Shown here: positions 55,140-64,000 of the stretch, piece after piece
Layout of the letters: each line of letters opens with the position of its first letter
Position numbering within the stretch: position 1 is the stretch's first letter
Source of the DNA: Trichobilharzia szidati
Lineage: Eukaryota > Platyhelminthes > Trematoda > Strigeidida > Schistosomatidae
DNA length: 64,000 nt
Direction: 5' to 3'
Assembly: GCA_944472155.2 (NCBI GenBank)
Contig: OX235277.1
Span: 40,254,758-40,318,757, forward strand
Notes under the pieces: model-generated
Seen by the model: the letters and a program-made list of their open reading frames with translations, nothing else
Told to the model about the DNA's origin: nothing
Databases searched by the model: none
Made by a program: the position numbers and the translations under genes

Positions 55140-55890
55140 TTTTGAAATAATAGAGAAGATTTGTAGCTCAGGTGGATGATTTGCAATTAACAGTGTTCTC
55201 TGAGCTGGTTGGTTTAGTTACGGAGCTTTCGTCGTCCTTCTGGACAACATCTTCAGCGCAATATTTAACGTAAAGTGAAAGGATTTAAATTTCTTCATGA
55301 GTGATATAATTGCGTCTCCCAGTAACCAACTTCACATATGTATTGACCATTTTCTATTGACTTGGATTTTAAACTTTCTGGTCACCTGATTTACTTTTTA
55401 TTAGTTGGTATATTTCGTCTATATTAACGTGTTTGTTAATTGCATTTCCGTTTGAGTACCAGGCTTCTAGGAATTCCCTGGCACTTTTGATGTTTCCTCT
55501 GTCTAAGATTTTGACAATTTATTTTGTAAATGGTATCAATTTTATCTCCTTTTTCTGTTGGATCTTTTGGTTTGCATAAAATCGAATTCAGCGATTTGAC
55601 TGGCTTGTGTGTTATATCTATATCAAACGGTTTCAGTATTCCAGCTGTTATTTCAGAGATATTTCTCAAGTATGGTAGAGTGAATTTTCTTGTGGTCTTT
55701 GATGATGGTTTCTTGTTGGTGTTTTGATTCGACTTTAAACACTTTTTGATGAAATTTTGAGGATAACCATTCTTTTTGAAGACCGTTTGTAGGTATTTTT
55801 CTTCCATTCTTTTCAACACTGGAGTGCTACAATGTGTTTGAACTCTTTTAAACAATGTCTACACACAGTTTCTTTTGTGTTTCCAATGTT
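55140..55890 (-). mobile_element. Penelope-like element, sister of the 9971-11308 copy
   Basis: The 3' end (gagctttcgtcgtccttctg, gtgatataattgcgtctccc) matches the 10 kb copy. The coding part on the minus strand (55855 to about 55510) begins MFKRVQTHCSTPVLKRMEEK and includes KPVKSLNSILCKPKDPTEKG and TIYKINCQN. An internal deletion of about 170 bases at 55515 removes YIG and the following helix. There is no inverted second terminal repeat here. Confidence 0.75.
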
Positions 55891-55914
55891 TTTAATGACG
55901 ATTATTCTAGAATA

Positions 55915-55985
55915 TTCTATGTATATAAACATATATATAATTGTAGAGCCAGAAGAGGAAGTTATCGAAAAGTATATTCTTAGGT
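55915..55985 (+). repeat. Solitary Penelope terminal motif
   Basis: 'tatataattgtagagccaga' then 'ggaagttatcgaaaagtata' is the same terminal sequence as at 6519, 13968, 35371, 36274 and 63765. Confidence 0.5.
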
Positions 55986-56089
55986 CAGATTTTTGGTTTT
56001 TCTAAATGTCTGAATTTCTAAATTCCAGTAGGACTCGTCAGCTGAATACTCTACAAACATTATTGTATATACTAGTCCATCTGTGCGTC

Positions 56090-56330
56090 GGTGGCACAGC
56101 GGTAGAATGCTCGCCAACTACGCATGTAGTCCGGGGTTCGATTCCCGGCCGACGCACTCCTTTACCTCGCCAAGTCAGTAATAAGGCTGGTGAAGAGGGA
56201 AGATTGAGCATGAGGCTGGCTGGCAACCCCATCCCGTAAAAATAGATACCACTGCTACCGAAACTTCAAAGCTCTAGCTTGAAGCCCTATGTTCCACTGG
56301 GAACGTGAAGGAATAAAAAATATATAGACC
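56090..56330 (+). repeat. tRNA-Gly-derived SINE, best-preserved copy
   Basis: The head GTGCGTCGGTGGCACAGCGG, 'tagaatgctcgcc', then box B 'ccggggttcgattcccgg' and closing 'ccgacgca' keeps a complementary acceptor stem (GCGTCGG/CCGACGC). Anticodon-loop T33 is lost, so it is not a working tRNA. Body and tail follow to 'ccactgggaacgtgaaggaa' plus an A-rich end. Plus-strand use of box A and B for Pol III is plausible. Confidence 0.8.
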
Positions 56331-56639
56331 AGTCCAACTTGATGCTTATTTATTGTAATCATGTTCTCTGTATTTGTATGGCGAATGTCAACCGTAGAAA
56401 CTAATATAAATAAATCTTGTTTGTACAGTATTCACAGTTAACGCGAACTACTGAAATTTATGATTCGGAAAAGTGACGTGCTTTTGCCAGATTTGCAGCT
56501 CAGATTTGAAGGGGAGTGAGCTATCATCAGTACAATGAGAAATAGTGTGAATACAATAAACTTTTAATAGGATGACTACTGATCATAACAATGGTTCTCG
56601 AACTGATGTCAGTTTACGATATCTAACCTGAAAGTTTGT

Positions 56640-57000
56640 TATGGCTGACTGACTGACTGGTTTCAACATAGAACTACTTTGCACAGATGTGCAGCAGTTC
56701 GAGTTGCCACACTCCCTCCATGTAGCACACAAAGCAAGAGAAGAGAGTAAAGAAAGATTCAAAAGAAAGATAATAAACAGAAGTATGAGTGGGGCAAAAA
56801 GAATAGTAATATGGAAGAACAATAGAATTTTATTGGATATTGTAAATCACAAAGATAAAATGCATCTGCGCCAGCCATCATCGAGAACGATTTTGAGCCA
56901 TATCACCAATTTTCTCCAGCCATTGGTTTTTACCATCCCGAGGACCCCGACCAGGAAGTCTACATCTCCCTACGTGGCTTAAACTAACTGCTGCACTCAG
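56640..57000 (-). repeat. RTE-type LINE 3' end
   Basis: Plus-strand text 'gtgcagcagttcgagttgcc', 'catgtagcacacaaagcaag' and 'cgaggaccccgaccaggaag' is the reverse complement of the RTE family 3' region, as at 28780-29060. No ORF on the sense strand. Confidence 0.7.
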
Positions 57001-57139
57001 CTTAAAGAACAAGATTCTAACTTTCAACGCTAATGTCATGTCAGTGATTCCATATGTTTCAGTGACTTGAGGAGCTATAAAAACCCTTTCCTACAGGCTA
57101 CTACAGACATTTATCAACATATTTTCCCTTCAGCCTCTG

Positions 57140-57400
57140 TCAACAAACCAACCAAGAACCTATTGACCAATAGATACGATGAAGAAAATGTAGATGGCTA
57201 ACACACAGGCTGAGACTGTTGAGTGACACTACACGCCAGGATTACCCTCGAGTGGAACCCGAACGGAAAGCAACCAGCTGGGTATGTGTCCAAGGGGGGG
57301 GATATGGAGTAAATCTTGTAACGAAGAGATGAAAGCTTATATGCAAGCGTGCAGCCTACTAAAAAGGGCGAAGTTCAACAATAGCGTCTCAGGAGTGTGA
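57140..57400 (+). repeat. LINE fragment (WIGHTLR family)
   Basis: 'accaagaacctattgaccaa', 'gaaaatgtagatggctaaca', and 'ctcgagtggaacccgaacgg' correspond to the NQ-x-PI, W-x-WIGHTLR and EWNPNG parts of the family. Heavily decayed. Confidence 0.5.
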
Positions 57401-57555
57401 ACGCTCCAATGACCTTGAACACATGCTAGTCGTTGGCTAACCGGCACCTGTCATTATCATAGCTGAAATCTCAATGCTATTCACCAACTCAGGAGCAAAT
57501 TTCACCCAGATATCACGTTTTTAAGTACTGTTTGGACAATGGGTTAATAGCTCGT

Positions 57556-57665
57556 TAAGGTTAAGATTAGGGTTAAGGTAAGTATTGGTATTGGCTTACG
57601 GTTAGGATTAGTGTTAAGTTTAGGGTTAGGGTCAGGATTAAGGTTAGGGTTACGATTAGGGATAG
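57556..57665 (+). repeat. Interstitial telomere-like repeat
   Basis: About 110 bases of degenerate TTAGGG units, for example 'gattagggttaaggtaag' and 'gtttagggttagggtcag', interspersed with variant units such as TTACGG and TTAAGG. TTAGGG is the telomere repeat of trematodes and most animals. Confidence 0.85.
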
Positions 57666-58079
57666 ATTTAGAGGTGATGTCATTTATTTTAATTTGTTCT
57701 ATTATCCACATTTCCCTGGTAAGTAGTTGTCGATCCTCTTACTGGAAACCAAAGTAATTCAACCGGAGACTTTTGGAGAAGACTGCACACAACAGGATGA
57801 GAGATAAAAAGAGATTCACAAAAACAGCTCATCTTCAGTCATCTCGATGAAGTCAGAGAAAGATGCCCTGTTTAATGTGTGTTTTCATGCATTTTCTTGT
57901 AAATATATATACGTCAGTTTTCATGCAAAAATTCCTCATTTTTATGATTGGTCGACTCAAGGATACTCGTGCGTTCGCATCCCTTGGGACGCTATTGTTG
58001 AACTTTGCCCTAAAAAGAACTACAGAACTCTCAAGTATCGGTTTTGTAGGGATTTTTTGTTTGATTGCATGGAGGATTT

Positions 58080-58500
58080 CATCATGAGCTGACATCAGTT
58101 AGAGAAACACTGGAAAACCTGGGAGTACCTCTCCAGGATGCTCACTAGTGACTGGCACTATTCAGGCACTTAATCTGGGGTTCTGGTGGGAAGCCGCGAC
58201 CAGTAGGGTACAGCAGGTTGAAGACGAGGCAGTAACTCATCGAAGAAGACATCGCGAAATGGTCGCGCTATGTCGTGAATTGGCAGAAGTTAGAATTCAA
58301 GGACCATTGGGTTCCAGTGGCTCAATGGTCTACGAGCTCGCTGGCCTTGTAGCCAGAAGGTCCTAAGTTCGAACCCCGCAGTGTGGGTGCGTACTGCTGA
58401 AGAACACCAAACTAGACTGATGAAACAGATGTCCAGTACTCCCAGTTGGTTTTCCAGTGGTTCTCTAACTGATGTCAGCTCATGATGAAATCCTCCATGC
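58080..58500 (+). mobile_element. Hammerhead SINE, plus strand, nearly complete
   Basis: A tail fragment 'tcatgagctgacatcagtta' starts the unit. The leader ('ttaatctggggttctggtgg', 'cgcgctatgtcgtgaattgg'), tRNA-like head 'ggttccagtggctcaatggt', box B 'agttcgaaccccgc', hammerhead relic (58391-58438) and the tail ('ttccagtggttctctaactg') follow. Core CTGAAGA is mutated and stem II no longer pairs well. Confidence 0.65.
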
Positions 58501-59290
58501 AATCAAACTACAGAACTATTGAAGCCCTAGATTCCCCTCGGAGCCCAAGGAAATAATACTAAAGAAAATAGGATTAAATACAGTCATGTAGTCACAACAA
58601 AACCCTCATACAAAAAGTGAAACGAGGCAAAAAAACGAGATCAATATAATCCGAAAAAACAAGCCTGTTTTTACGACAGTTTAAGGATCGAATATCATAC
58701 TATACCTTTAGTGAGTGATAAAATGAAAAAGAGTCATGACTTACAAACCGGCATTTTGTCTGCCTTCTTGCATGCTTATTTCATCTAATCAGATATTTAA
58801 CTGTTTACACGAAAATGTGAAATGTAAAAGTTTTTACACCAAAACTTCCTTCATAATGACAATAATTTATAGTCCTAGCAAGGCTGGTCACACATATAAA
58901 GTCGTGTAGACAGCAATTTATCTGATTGGATAAGAAATCTACATGCATACATAAATTAATGGCGTTTAATTCTTTTTTTGGTTGGAAAAACAGCCCACTC
59001 ACTAAAATGGATATTTCGTCTAAATGTCACCTAGAAATATATAAATTTAGTAATGTGTTTTAAAAAAGAAATCAACTGTCTTTTATTATTTTTTTTCCCA
59101 AAGTAAATGACGTGTTAAAGAAAGCGGGGGGGGGGTGGAAATTACCGGGCGAGTGCCTTGCCAAAATATCAGACAAAAAAAATTGGCCAAACTTTATTTC
59201 CGCTTATGACATTGCCAACCAATGGAAATACGCATTCGATATCATCTTGAATTGCATCAATCGGCTCTCATTGATATGTTATGGCAAAGA
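58501..59290. other. No gene recognised
   Basis: Contains a G run (59126-59135) and AT-rich spacer. ORFs are short and show no family signal. Confidence 0.35.
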
Positions 59291-59294
59291 TATA

Positions 59295-59645
59295 TATATC
59301 AGGTAGAGAACCATTGAAAACCAGCTGGGAGGACTGGAAAGCTGTTTCATCCTAGTTTGGGAATCATCGGAAGTACGCACCCACTGCCATGGTTCGAACC
59401 CAGGACTCCCCGGTTACAAGGCAAGCTAGCTTGTATACTATTCAGCCACTGGGACCCAATTTCCCAATGGCCAGTTCATGAATTCTAACTTCTACCAATT
59501 CGTGATTTAGCCCGACCACCAACCAATGTCATCAGTGGGACATCCATCCTCACACGTGACTGGATGAACTTCACTGGTCACGACTTCTCACTAGAACTCC
59601 AGGAAACTCCATCCTGTAGCAAGTCACTAGCGAGCATCAGATTAA
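59295..59645 (-). mobile_element. Hammerhead SINE, minus strand
   Basis: Minus-strand order: leader (ggagtttcctggagttctag), 'agaattcatgaactggccat', head 'gggtcccagtggctgaatag', box B 'gggttcgaaccatgg', hammerhead 59331-59376 and tail. The hammerhead keeps CCGATGA, TTCCC-AAACTA-GGAT and GAAACAGC. The triplet reads TTC instead of GTC, and stem I is mispaired. Confidence 0.7.
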
Positions 59646-59830
59646 TTCTCTACAGTTGGTTTGTAAGGATTAGTTTTGTTTTTATGAGTTGATCACGGAT
59701 TGATGTCAGCTGGGGAACCATTGAAAACCAGCCACAGAGAGTACTAGACAGCTGTTTCATCCTAGTCTTTTAGGAATCATCAGCAGTACGCACCCACTGC
59801 CAGGGTTCGGACTCAGGACCCTCTGGGTCC
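59646..59830 (-). mobile_element. Partial hammerhead SINE
   Basis: Contains the tail (ggggaaccattgaaaaccag on the plus strand), the hammerhead, and the box B relic 'gagtccgaaccctgg'. It then meets an inverted copy at 59822. Confidence 0.7.
59741..59789 (-). ncRNA. Hammerhead ribozyme motif, best core in the window
   Basis: On the minus strand: stem I gtactg/tagtac (one mismatch beside the cleavage site); core CTGATGA exactly; stem II TTCCT/AGGA around a short loop; GAAAC; helix III as the palindrome ACAGCTGT; cleavage triplet GTC. All invariant core bases are present. The base of stem II is a U-U apposition instead of the usual G-C. Related to the schistosome Sm-alpha hammerhead. It belongs to a partial SINE copy (59646-59830). 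Confidence 0.75.
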
Positions 59831-60035
59831 CAGGGGCTGAATGGTATAGCAGCTAGCTTACCTTGTAACCGGAAGGTCCTGGGTTCGAACCCTGGTAGTG
59901 GGTGCGTACTGCCAATGATTCCCAAGGGATTAGGGTAAAATAGCTGTCCAGTACTCTAGTACTGGTTTACAATGGTTCTCCAACTGGTATCAATCCGTAA
60001 TCAACTCGTAAAAACAAAACTAACCCTTACAAACC
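59822..60035 (+). mobile_element. Hammerhead SINE, plus strand, inverted neighbour
   Basis: Head 'gggtcccaggggctgaatgg', box B 'gggttcgaaccctgg', hammerhead relic 59908-59956 (core CCAATGA, GTAAAAT in place of GAAAC), and tail 'tggttctccaactggtatca'. It forms an inverted pair with the preceding partial copy. Confidence 0.7.
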
Positions 60036-60059
60036 AGACTAAAGAGAATATATACATAT

Positions 60060-60350
60060 ATTTACTTTGATTGGAAACTAGGTGGTAACCAATGTCATGC
60101 GTTTAGTCCTTGATGTTGGAGCAGACTGATAGAATTCAGTCCAATCAAAGTATCCATACAGGTATCCTACAGGAGGTCAATCGCGAGTCCGAATAGCTTA
60201 GTGGTAACGTATCTGACTGCGGCAATGGGTGATCCAGATTCGAATCTCAGAAGCAATATGAGTCGCTTTAAAGGCTGCAGACACGCCTTTGCAAGACTGG
60301 TGAGTGCCACCAAGCGCGAAACCTACCAATCACCTCCAACCATCTACCCA
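60060..60350 (+). repeat. Third-family tRNA-derived SINE
   Basis: 'gcagactgatagaattcagt', head 'cgagtccgaatagcttagtg', box B 'cagattcgaatctcag', then 'gtgagtgccaccaagcgcga' and the family end 'cacctccaaccatctaccc'. Confidence 0.65.
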
Positions 60351-60503
60351 GATCGATAAACATATATGTTAAATAATGTATCGCGACCGTCATTAGTTTA
60401 GACTACTAGGCATTTTCTTGCCACAAAATACAATATAAACACCTTAGTAGTTATTAAAGCATCCAATAAACAGAACAATGAAAAGCTAAGACACTTCTCT
60501 CAG

Positions 60504-60562
60504 GTTTCAGCCATCAAAAGACTTTCAATGTGATGCTTAAAACACTAAGCCTTACTCTGAAG
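60504..60562 (+). CDS. Possible internal exon of a plus-strand gene
   Basis: Acceptor 'acttctctcag' and donor CTGAAG|GTATGT bound 59 bases with one open frame (entered in phase 1): FSHQKTFNVMLKTLSLTLK. A nearer acceptor (gtttcag at 60510) is also possible. It is too short for recognition and is offered because a possible terminal exon follows the gap on the same strand. Confidence 0.35.
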
Positions 60563-60628
60563 GTATGTGATATAAATAAAGAAGACATCGGTCAGCAAAG
60601 AATATATTCTTTTTGTAAATTCTCTTCA

Positions 60629-61128
60629 NNNNNNNNNNNNNNNNNNNNNNNNNNNNNNNNNNNNNNNNNNNNNNNNNNNNNNNNNNNNNNNNNNNNNNNN
60701 NNNNNNNNNNNNNNNNNNNNNNNNNNNNNNNNNNNNNNNNNNNNNNNNNNNNNNNNNNNNNNNNNNNNNNNNNNNNNNNNNNNNNNNNNNNNNNNNNNNN
60801 NNNNNNNNNNNNNNNNNNNNNNNNNNNNNNNNNNNNNNNNNNNNNNNNNNNNNNNNNNNNNNNNNNNNNNNNNNNNNNNNNNNNNNNNNNNNNNNNNNNN
60901 NNNNNNNNNNNNNNNNNNNNNNNNNNNNNNNNNNNNNNNNNNNNNNNNNNNNNNNNNNNNNNNNNNNNNNNNNNNNNNNNNNNNNNNNNNNNNNNNNNNN
61001 NNNNNNNNNNNNNNNNNNNNNNNNNNNNNNNNNNNNNNNNNNNNNNNNNNNNNNNNNNNNNNNNNNNNNNNNNNNNNNNNNNNNNNNNNNNNNNNNNNNN
61101 NNNNNNNNNNNNNNNNNNNNNNNNNNNN
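60629..61128. other. Assembly gap (N run)
   Basis: 500 undetermined bases. ORFs spanning it are artefacts. Confidence 0.99.
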
Positions 61129-61270
61129 GTTTACATTTGAGACCGACAGTTATTTCTACTCTGTGAAACATATAACTGAGTACATTAGGTCAGTGCGTTT
61201 AAAAAGTCTTTCATCAACACAACGTCTGCGCCTAAATTCATTGCATGACAGTGGTGAAAGCACCTGTTAG
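61129..61270 (+). CDS. Possible terminal exon of a plus-strand gene, 5' part in gap
   Basis: The frame open from the gap edge reads FETDSYFYSVKHITEYIRSV, then RLKSLSSTQRLRLNSLHDSG and ESTC-TAG. It has balanced, non-repetitive amino-acid use, unlike the repeat ORFs around it. No domain is recognised. AATAAA at about 61717 could end the transcript. It may belong with 60504-60562 or be a chance ORF. Confidence 0.35.
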
Positions 61271-62439
61271 GGTTATTAGAAAACTCTTTCAAGTTCTACT
61301 TTGTTATGCTTACTCAAACTCTACATGTACCAGACATCTTGTGTTTCAGAAAGGATGATACCATCTAGACTTTTGAATCTTAGCGTGTTGAATTGTGGTA
61401 ACGTCATAGGGAAAAGAATTACTCTCACTGTATTTTCCATGATAATTTTTAAATTGATGGGTAAGTGGGTATTTTACATTATAAGCTTTGATCCTTTTGA
61501 AGGCGAGTAAATGAGCTAACTTCTTTTTGGAACCATTGCTGAAGGAGAAAATATCACTTACGTCTGAAATTTAGGATTTGAAGAGAAAACAATTAAACGG
61601 AGTAGCATACAGACATTTACAATAATTGACGTCAGCTACATTTCTGATTGTTCTGATTTTCCTTCCCGACAAAGACTATATGGACTGTCTGCACGCATAC
61701 TTGTCCAAAGTGTTTTAATAAATTAAAGTATTCATTTAAAAAACGATTAAAAAATAAATTAGCATATTAATTAACACATTTTACATCATATCTGTCTGGC
61801 TGTTAATTAAATCTTTTTTTTTGTTAACTAAAATTGGATATTATTATTTTCTTGTTGCTTCCTCCAGCAACACAACTGCAGTTCTCTCGCCTTTTTGCTT
61901 TGAATTTCAGCTGGATCCACAACTTCTCACAAGCTTATTTTCCTCTCCTGGCATGATCTTTTCACTGTGTCGCTCGGACGCCCAGAAAACCACTTAGCAT
62001 TTAGGGTCCAACTCATGAAGGTATGTCAGCTGTATGTCTCCTCAATTTGTGCCTAATCGCTGTTCAATTCCTTCAGCATATCGCCTTCTTTCACGACCAC
62101 ACACTGAACGTATTAGTAATTCATTTGAAATTTAGCATGCCCATGGGGACTGGATAAATTAATACACAGCTTAATACCACAAAATAAATGAATACATATG
62201 AAAGGGTGGAATATTTTGTATTCAATCAGATCTCATTAGGCTTTAGTCTAGCCTGTGAGTATCTGATTGAGTTCCGATTCAGTAATCCTCACACAAACGT
62301 GCAACGGATCAATCTTCTGCACTCCAAACAGCCAAAAAGGCAGATAAAAGGGATAAAAGAAGGAGATTCTAAGAACTATGATAAGCTGAAATGTGAGAAA
62401 AACCATGAGAGTTTACTGGACAAGGGAAATCAAGTAAAG

Positions 62440-62680
62440 CGGGTGAATTTGCGTCACTGAGAACGATTTACAGTCATATCACAAATAGTTTGCATTCATC
62501 AAATCTTAGCATCCTGAGTACACAAATTCAACAATCTACACCTCTCTGTGTGGCTCAAACCAACTGTCAAACACTTCATGGACTGATTTCAGGTTTTCAT
62601 TTGACCCACTCACCAAGAGACGATATGGCTTGGCGCGCTCAATGCGTGTACTAGGTGAAGTTAAAGGGACGTAATCAAAG
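62440..62680 (-). repeat. RTE-type LINE 3' fragment
   Basis: 'gcgtcactgagaacgattta', 'acacctctctgtgtggctca' and 'ggcgcgctcaatgcgtgta' (plus strand) match the reverse complement of the RTE 3' region at 28590-28860. Decayed. Confidence 0.55.
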
Positions 62681-62689
62681 TCAAAATCA

Positions 62690-63140
62690 CAATGAATATC
62701 ACTAAACCAAATAACAAAAGTAACAGTACGTCTGTTATGATATCGAAACAAAATTTACTAAATTGATTATCGTTCGTCAGTCTGAGTTCATTTTTTGTTG
62801 TCAAGTTGGTCATTTGGTAAAGATAACAAAACCAAGTTTAGATTGTTGGATTTGATCAGTGTGTAAAATTATAAAAGTAGTGTGTGTTTACGTAGTGAAC
62901 TTGCTTATCACATTCGTGTTGATTTTGTCACTTCATGGGGAGGGAAGTGCTGTAACCAGGTCAGATTCTGTTTTAGTCCATCATTCCTATTCAGAAAATT
63001 TAGATTCTATTTGATATGAAGTGCTTCTGATAGTGTGAGACGTTCACTGTGATTTCTGGAATTTTTCTGGACTATTTCAATATTGTCAAATCTAGTTGAA
63101 AAGTAAATATTTCTTCCCTGCTCAATCTTTCTGTTGTCTA
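62690..63140 (-). mobile_element. Penelope-like element, decayed sister of the 32-33 kb copy
   Basis: The sequence mirrors 32160-32900 in inverted orientation: 'aaagataacaaaaccaagtt', 'cttcatggggaggg', 'ttctggactatttcaatatt'. The encoded FDNIEIVQK-like stretch remains on the minus strand. Confidence 0.65.
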
Positions 63141-63734
63141 AAGATCTAATCCTTACAAACCAACGCTTGAAAACTGCGAATTTCATTGATGGTCAAATGA
63201 TGTGAAATCGAAGATTCGCATTTAGTCCAATTAAGGCCTCTACAGATGCATTCCCAGGGAGATTCAAATCCACCAGCCATCGCTTTCAGCGTTGACGTAT
63301 TACGTATTACATCACTGAGCTGGGGAGTTCACCCCTTAAGAAACAAACTTCTGTTTCTTGAAATTAATATTATTATTATTTTCAAATTCCCGAGAACCAA
63401 AGAGAGAATGAAATTTGTATCATGGAATCTGCTAGTGGTTACTTTCAACTGAAACTGACATTACGTTAATCCTCAGACTACAGAATATACACACCTAGAG
63501 GCTATGGGAAATATTAAAATGATGGTTGCAGAGAAGAGAATGGGTGAGAAATTTCCAGAACTATTTTGTGTCAGCTGATCAAATTAATGGGATTACAAAT
63601 AGAGCATAAGAAGTAATAGAAACAAAATAATCAGCAGGATCAGATAAAATGTAGAAGGATCGTTATTAGTGAAAAAATTGACTTTTTGTGCAGTCGGAGA
63701 TGCATTGAAGATGCCCACCAAAATTTTAAAAGAT

Positions 63735-64000
63735 TGATTAATGAACAAAGAGTGTTTTTTCGATAATTTCTTCTTCATCAGGCCCTATAATTTTATGACG
63801 GTAATATATATTGTTATCAACAGTATCAAAGATTTAAATTACTCTGAATCAGTAGTATCGGCAGATTGAGCTTTAAAAGCATCACTAATCGAGAAAGATA
63901 ATATGTGTTAATATAATAATATATAATAATCAAATAAACTGAGGGAAGTAACACCTAATTTATGAATTCATAGCCTCGACAGTAGGCCAGGGTAGCAATA
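63735..64000 (-). mobile_element. Penelope-like element terminal region, runs off the window
   Basis: Terminal motif on the minus strand 'cctgatgaagaagaaattat' with 'cgaaaaaacactctttgtt' (63739-63785). Inward from it, 'gctaccctggcctactgtcg' at the window edge matches the same position in the 35.4-35.6 kb palindrome arm. The remainder lies beyond 64000. Confidence 0.6.

Noticed and set aside
56092..56157. tRNA-Gly-like sequence considered as a real tRNA gene
   Set aside because: The anticodon loop lacks T33 and a readable Gly anticodon, and it is followed by the standard SINE body shared by several copies.
57847..58095. Overlapping ORFs of 74-81 codons on both strands
   Set aside because: Open on both strands with no domain signal; the right end runs into a SINE tail.
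61555..61620. Possible minus-strand first exon MLLRLIVFSSNPKFQT followed by GTAAGT
   Set aside because: A lone short ORF with a donor-like site; no partner exon in matching phase was found.

Overview
The window looks like a blood-fluke (Schistosoma or close trematode) genome contig. It is AT-rich eukaryotic DNA, almost entirely filled with decayed mobile elements: RTE-type and CR1/Jockey-like LINEs, many Penelope-like elements (PLEs) with GIY-YIG endonuclease ends, tRNA-derived SINEs of which one family carries a Sm-alpha-like hammerhead ribozyme, and solo LTRs. A degenerate TTAGGG tract is also present. There is no bacterial organisation. Two runs of about 500 N are assembly gaps. The genus is inferred from repeat type, not proven.

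Layout. 1-15.0 kb: a direct tandem duplication of a 7-8 kb unit made of old SINE and PLE pieces. Each copy has private insertions (a CR1-like LINE and a hammerhead SINE in copy A, a PLE in copy B), and two islands of apparently perfect identity suggest gene conversion. 15-29 kb: SINE and LINE debris, PLE reverse-transcriptase fragments, one gap, and a nearly complete but broken RTE LINE at 27.1-29.1 kb. 29.5-52.5 kb: an unrecognised host gene on the minus strand, deduced from five exons whose splice sites and phases agree; its introns (one about 15.9 kb) hold most of the PLE palindromes, two intact solo LTRs and a second CR1-like LINE. 50.24 kb: a tRNA-Asn(GUU) sequence with a complete cloverleaf. 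53-60 kb: PLE and RTE fragments, an interstitial telomere-like array and several hammerhead SINEs. 60.5-61.3 kb: a weak plus-strand gene end interrupted by the second gap. 62.4-64 kb: RTE and PLE remnants, one running off the window.

The strongest theme is foldback architecture. PLE copies repeatedly occur as inverted pairs or between inverted terminal repeats (up to 289 bp with one difference seen by eye), and hammerhead SINEs also occur as adjacent inverted pairs. No mobile-element ORF looks fully intact. The host gene's function could not be recognised. All boundaries were read by eye and are approximate unless a target-site duplication or splice site is quoted.
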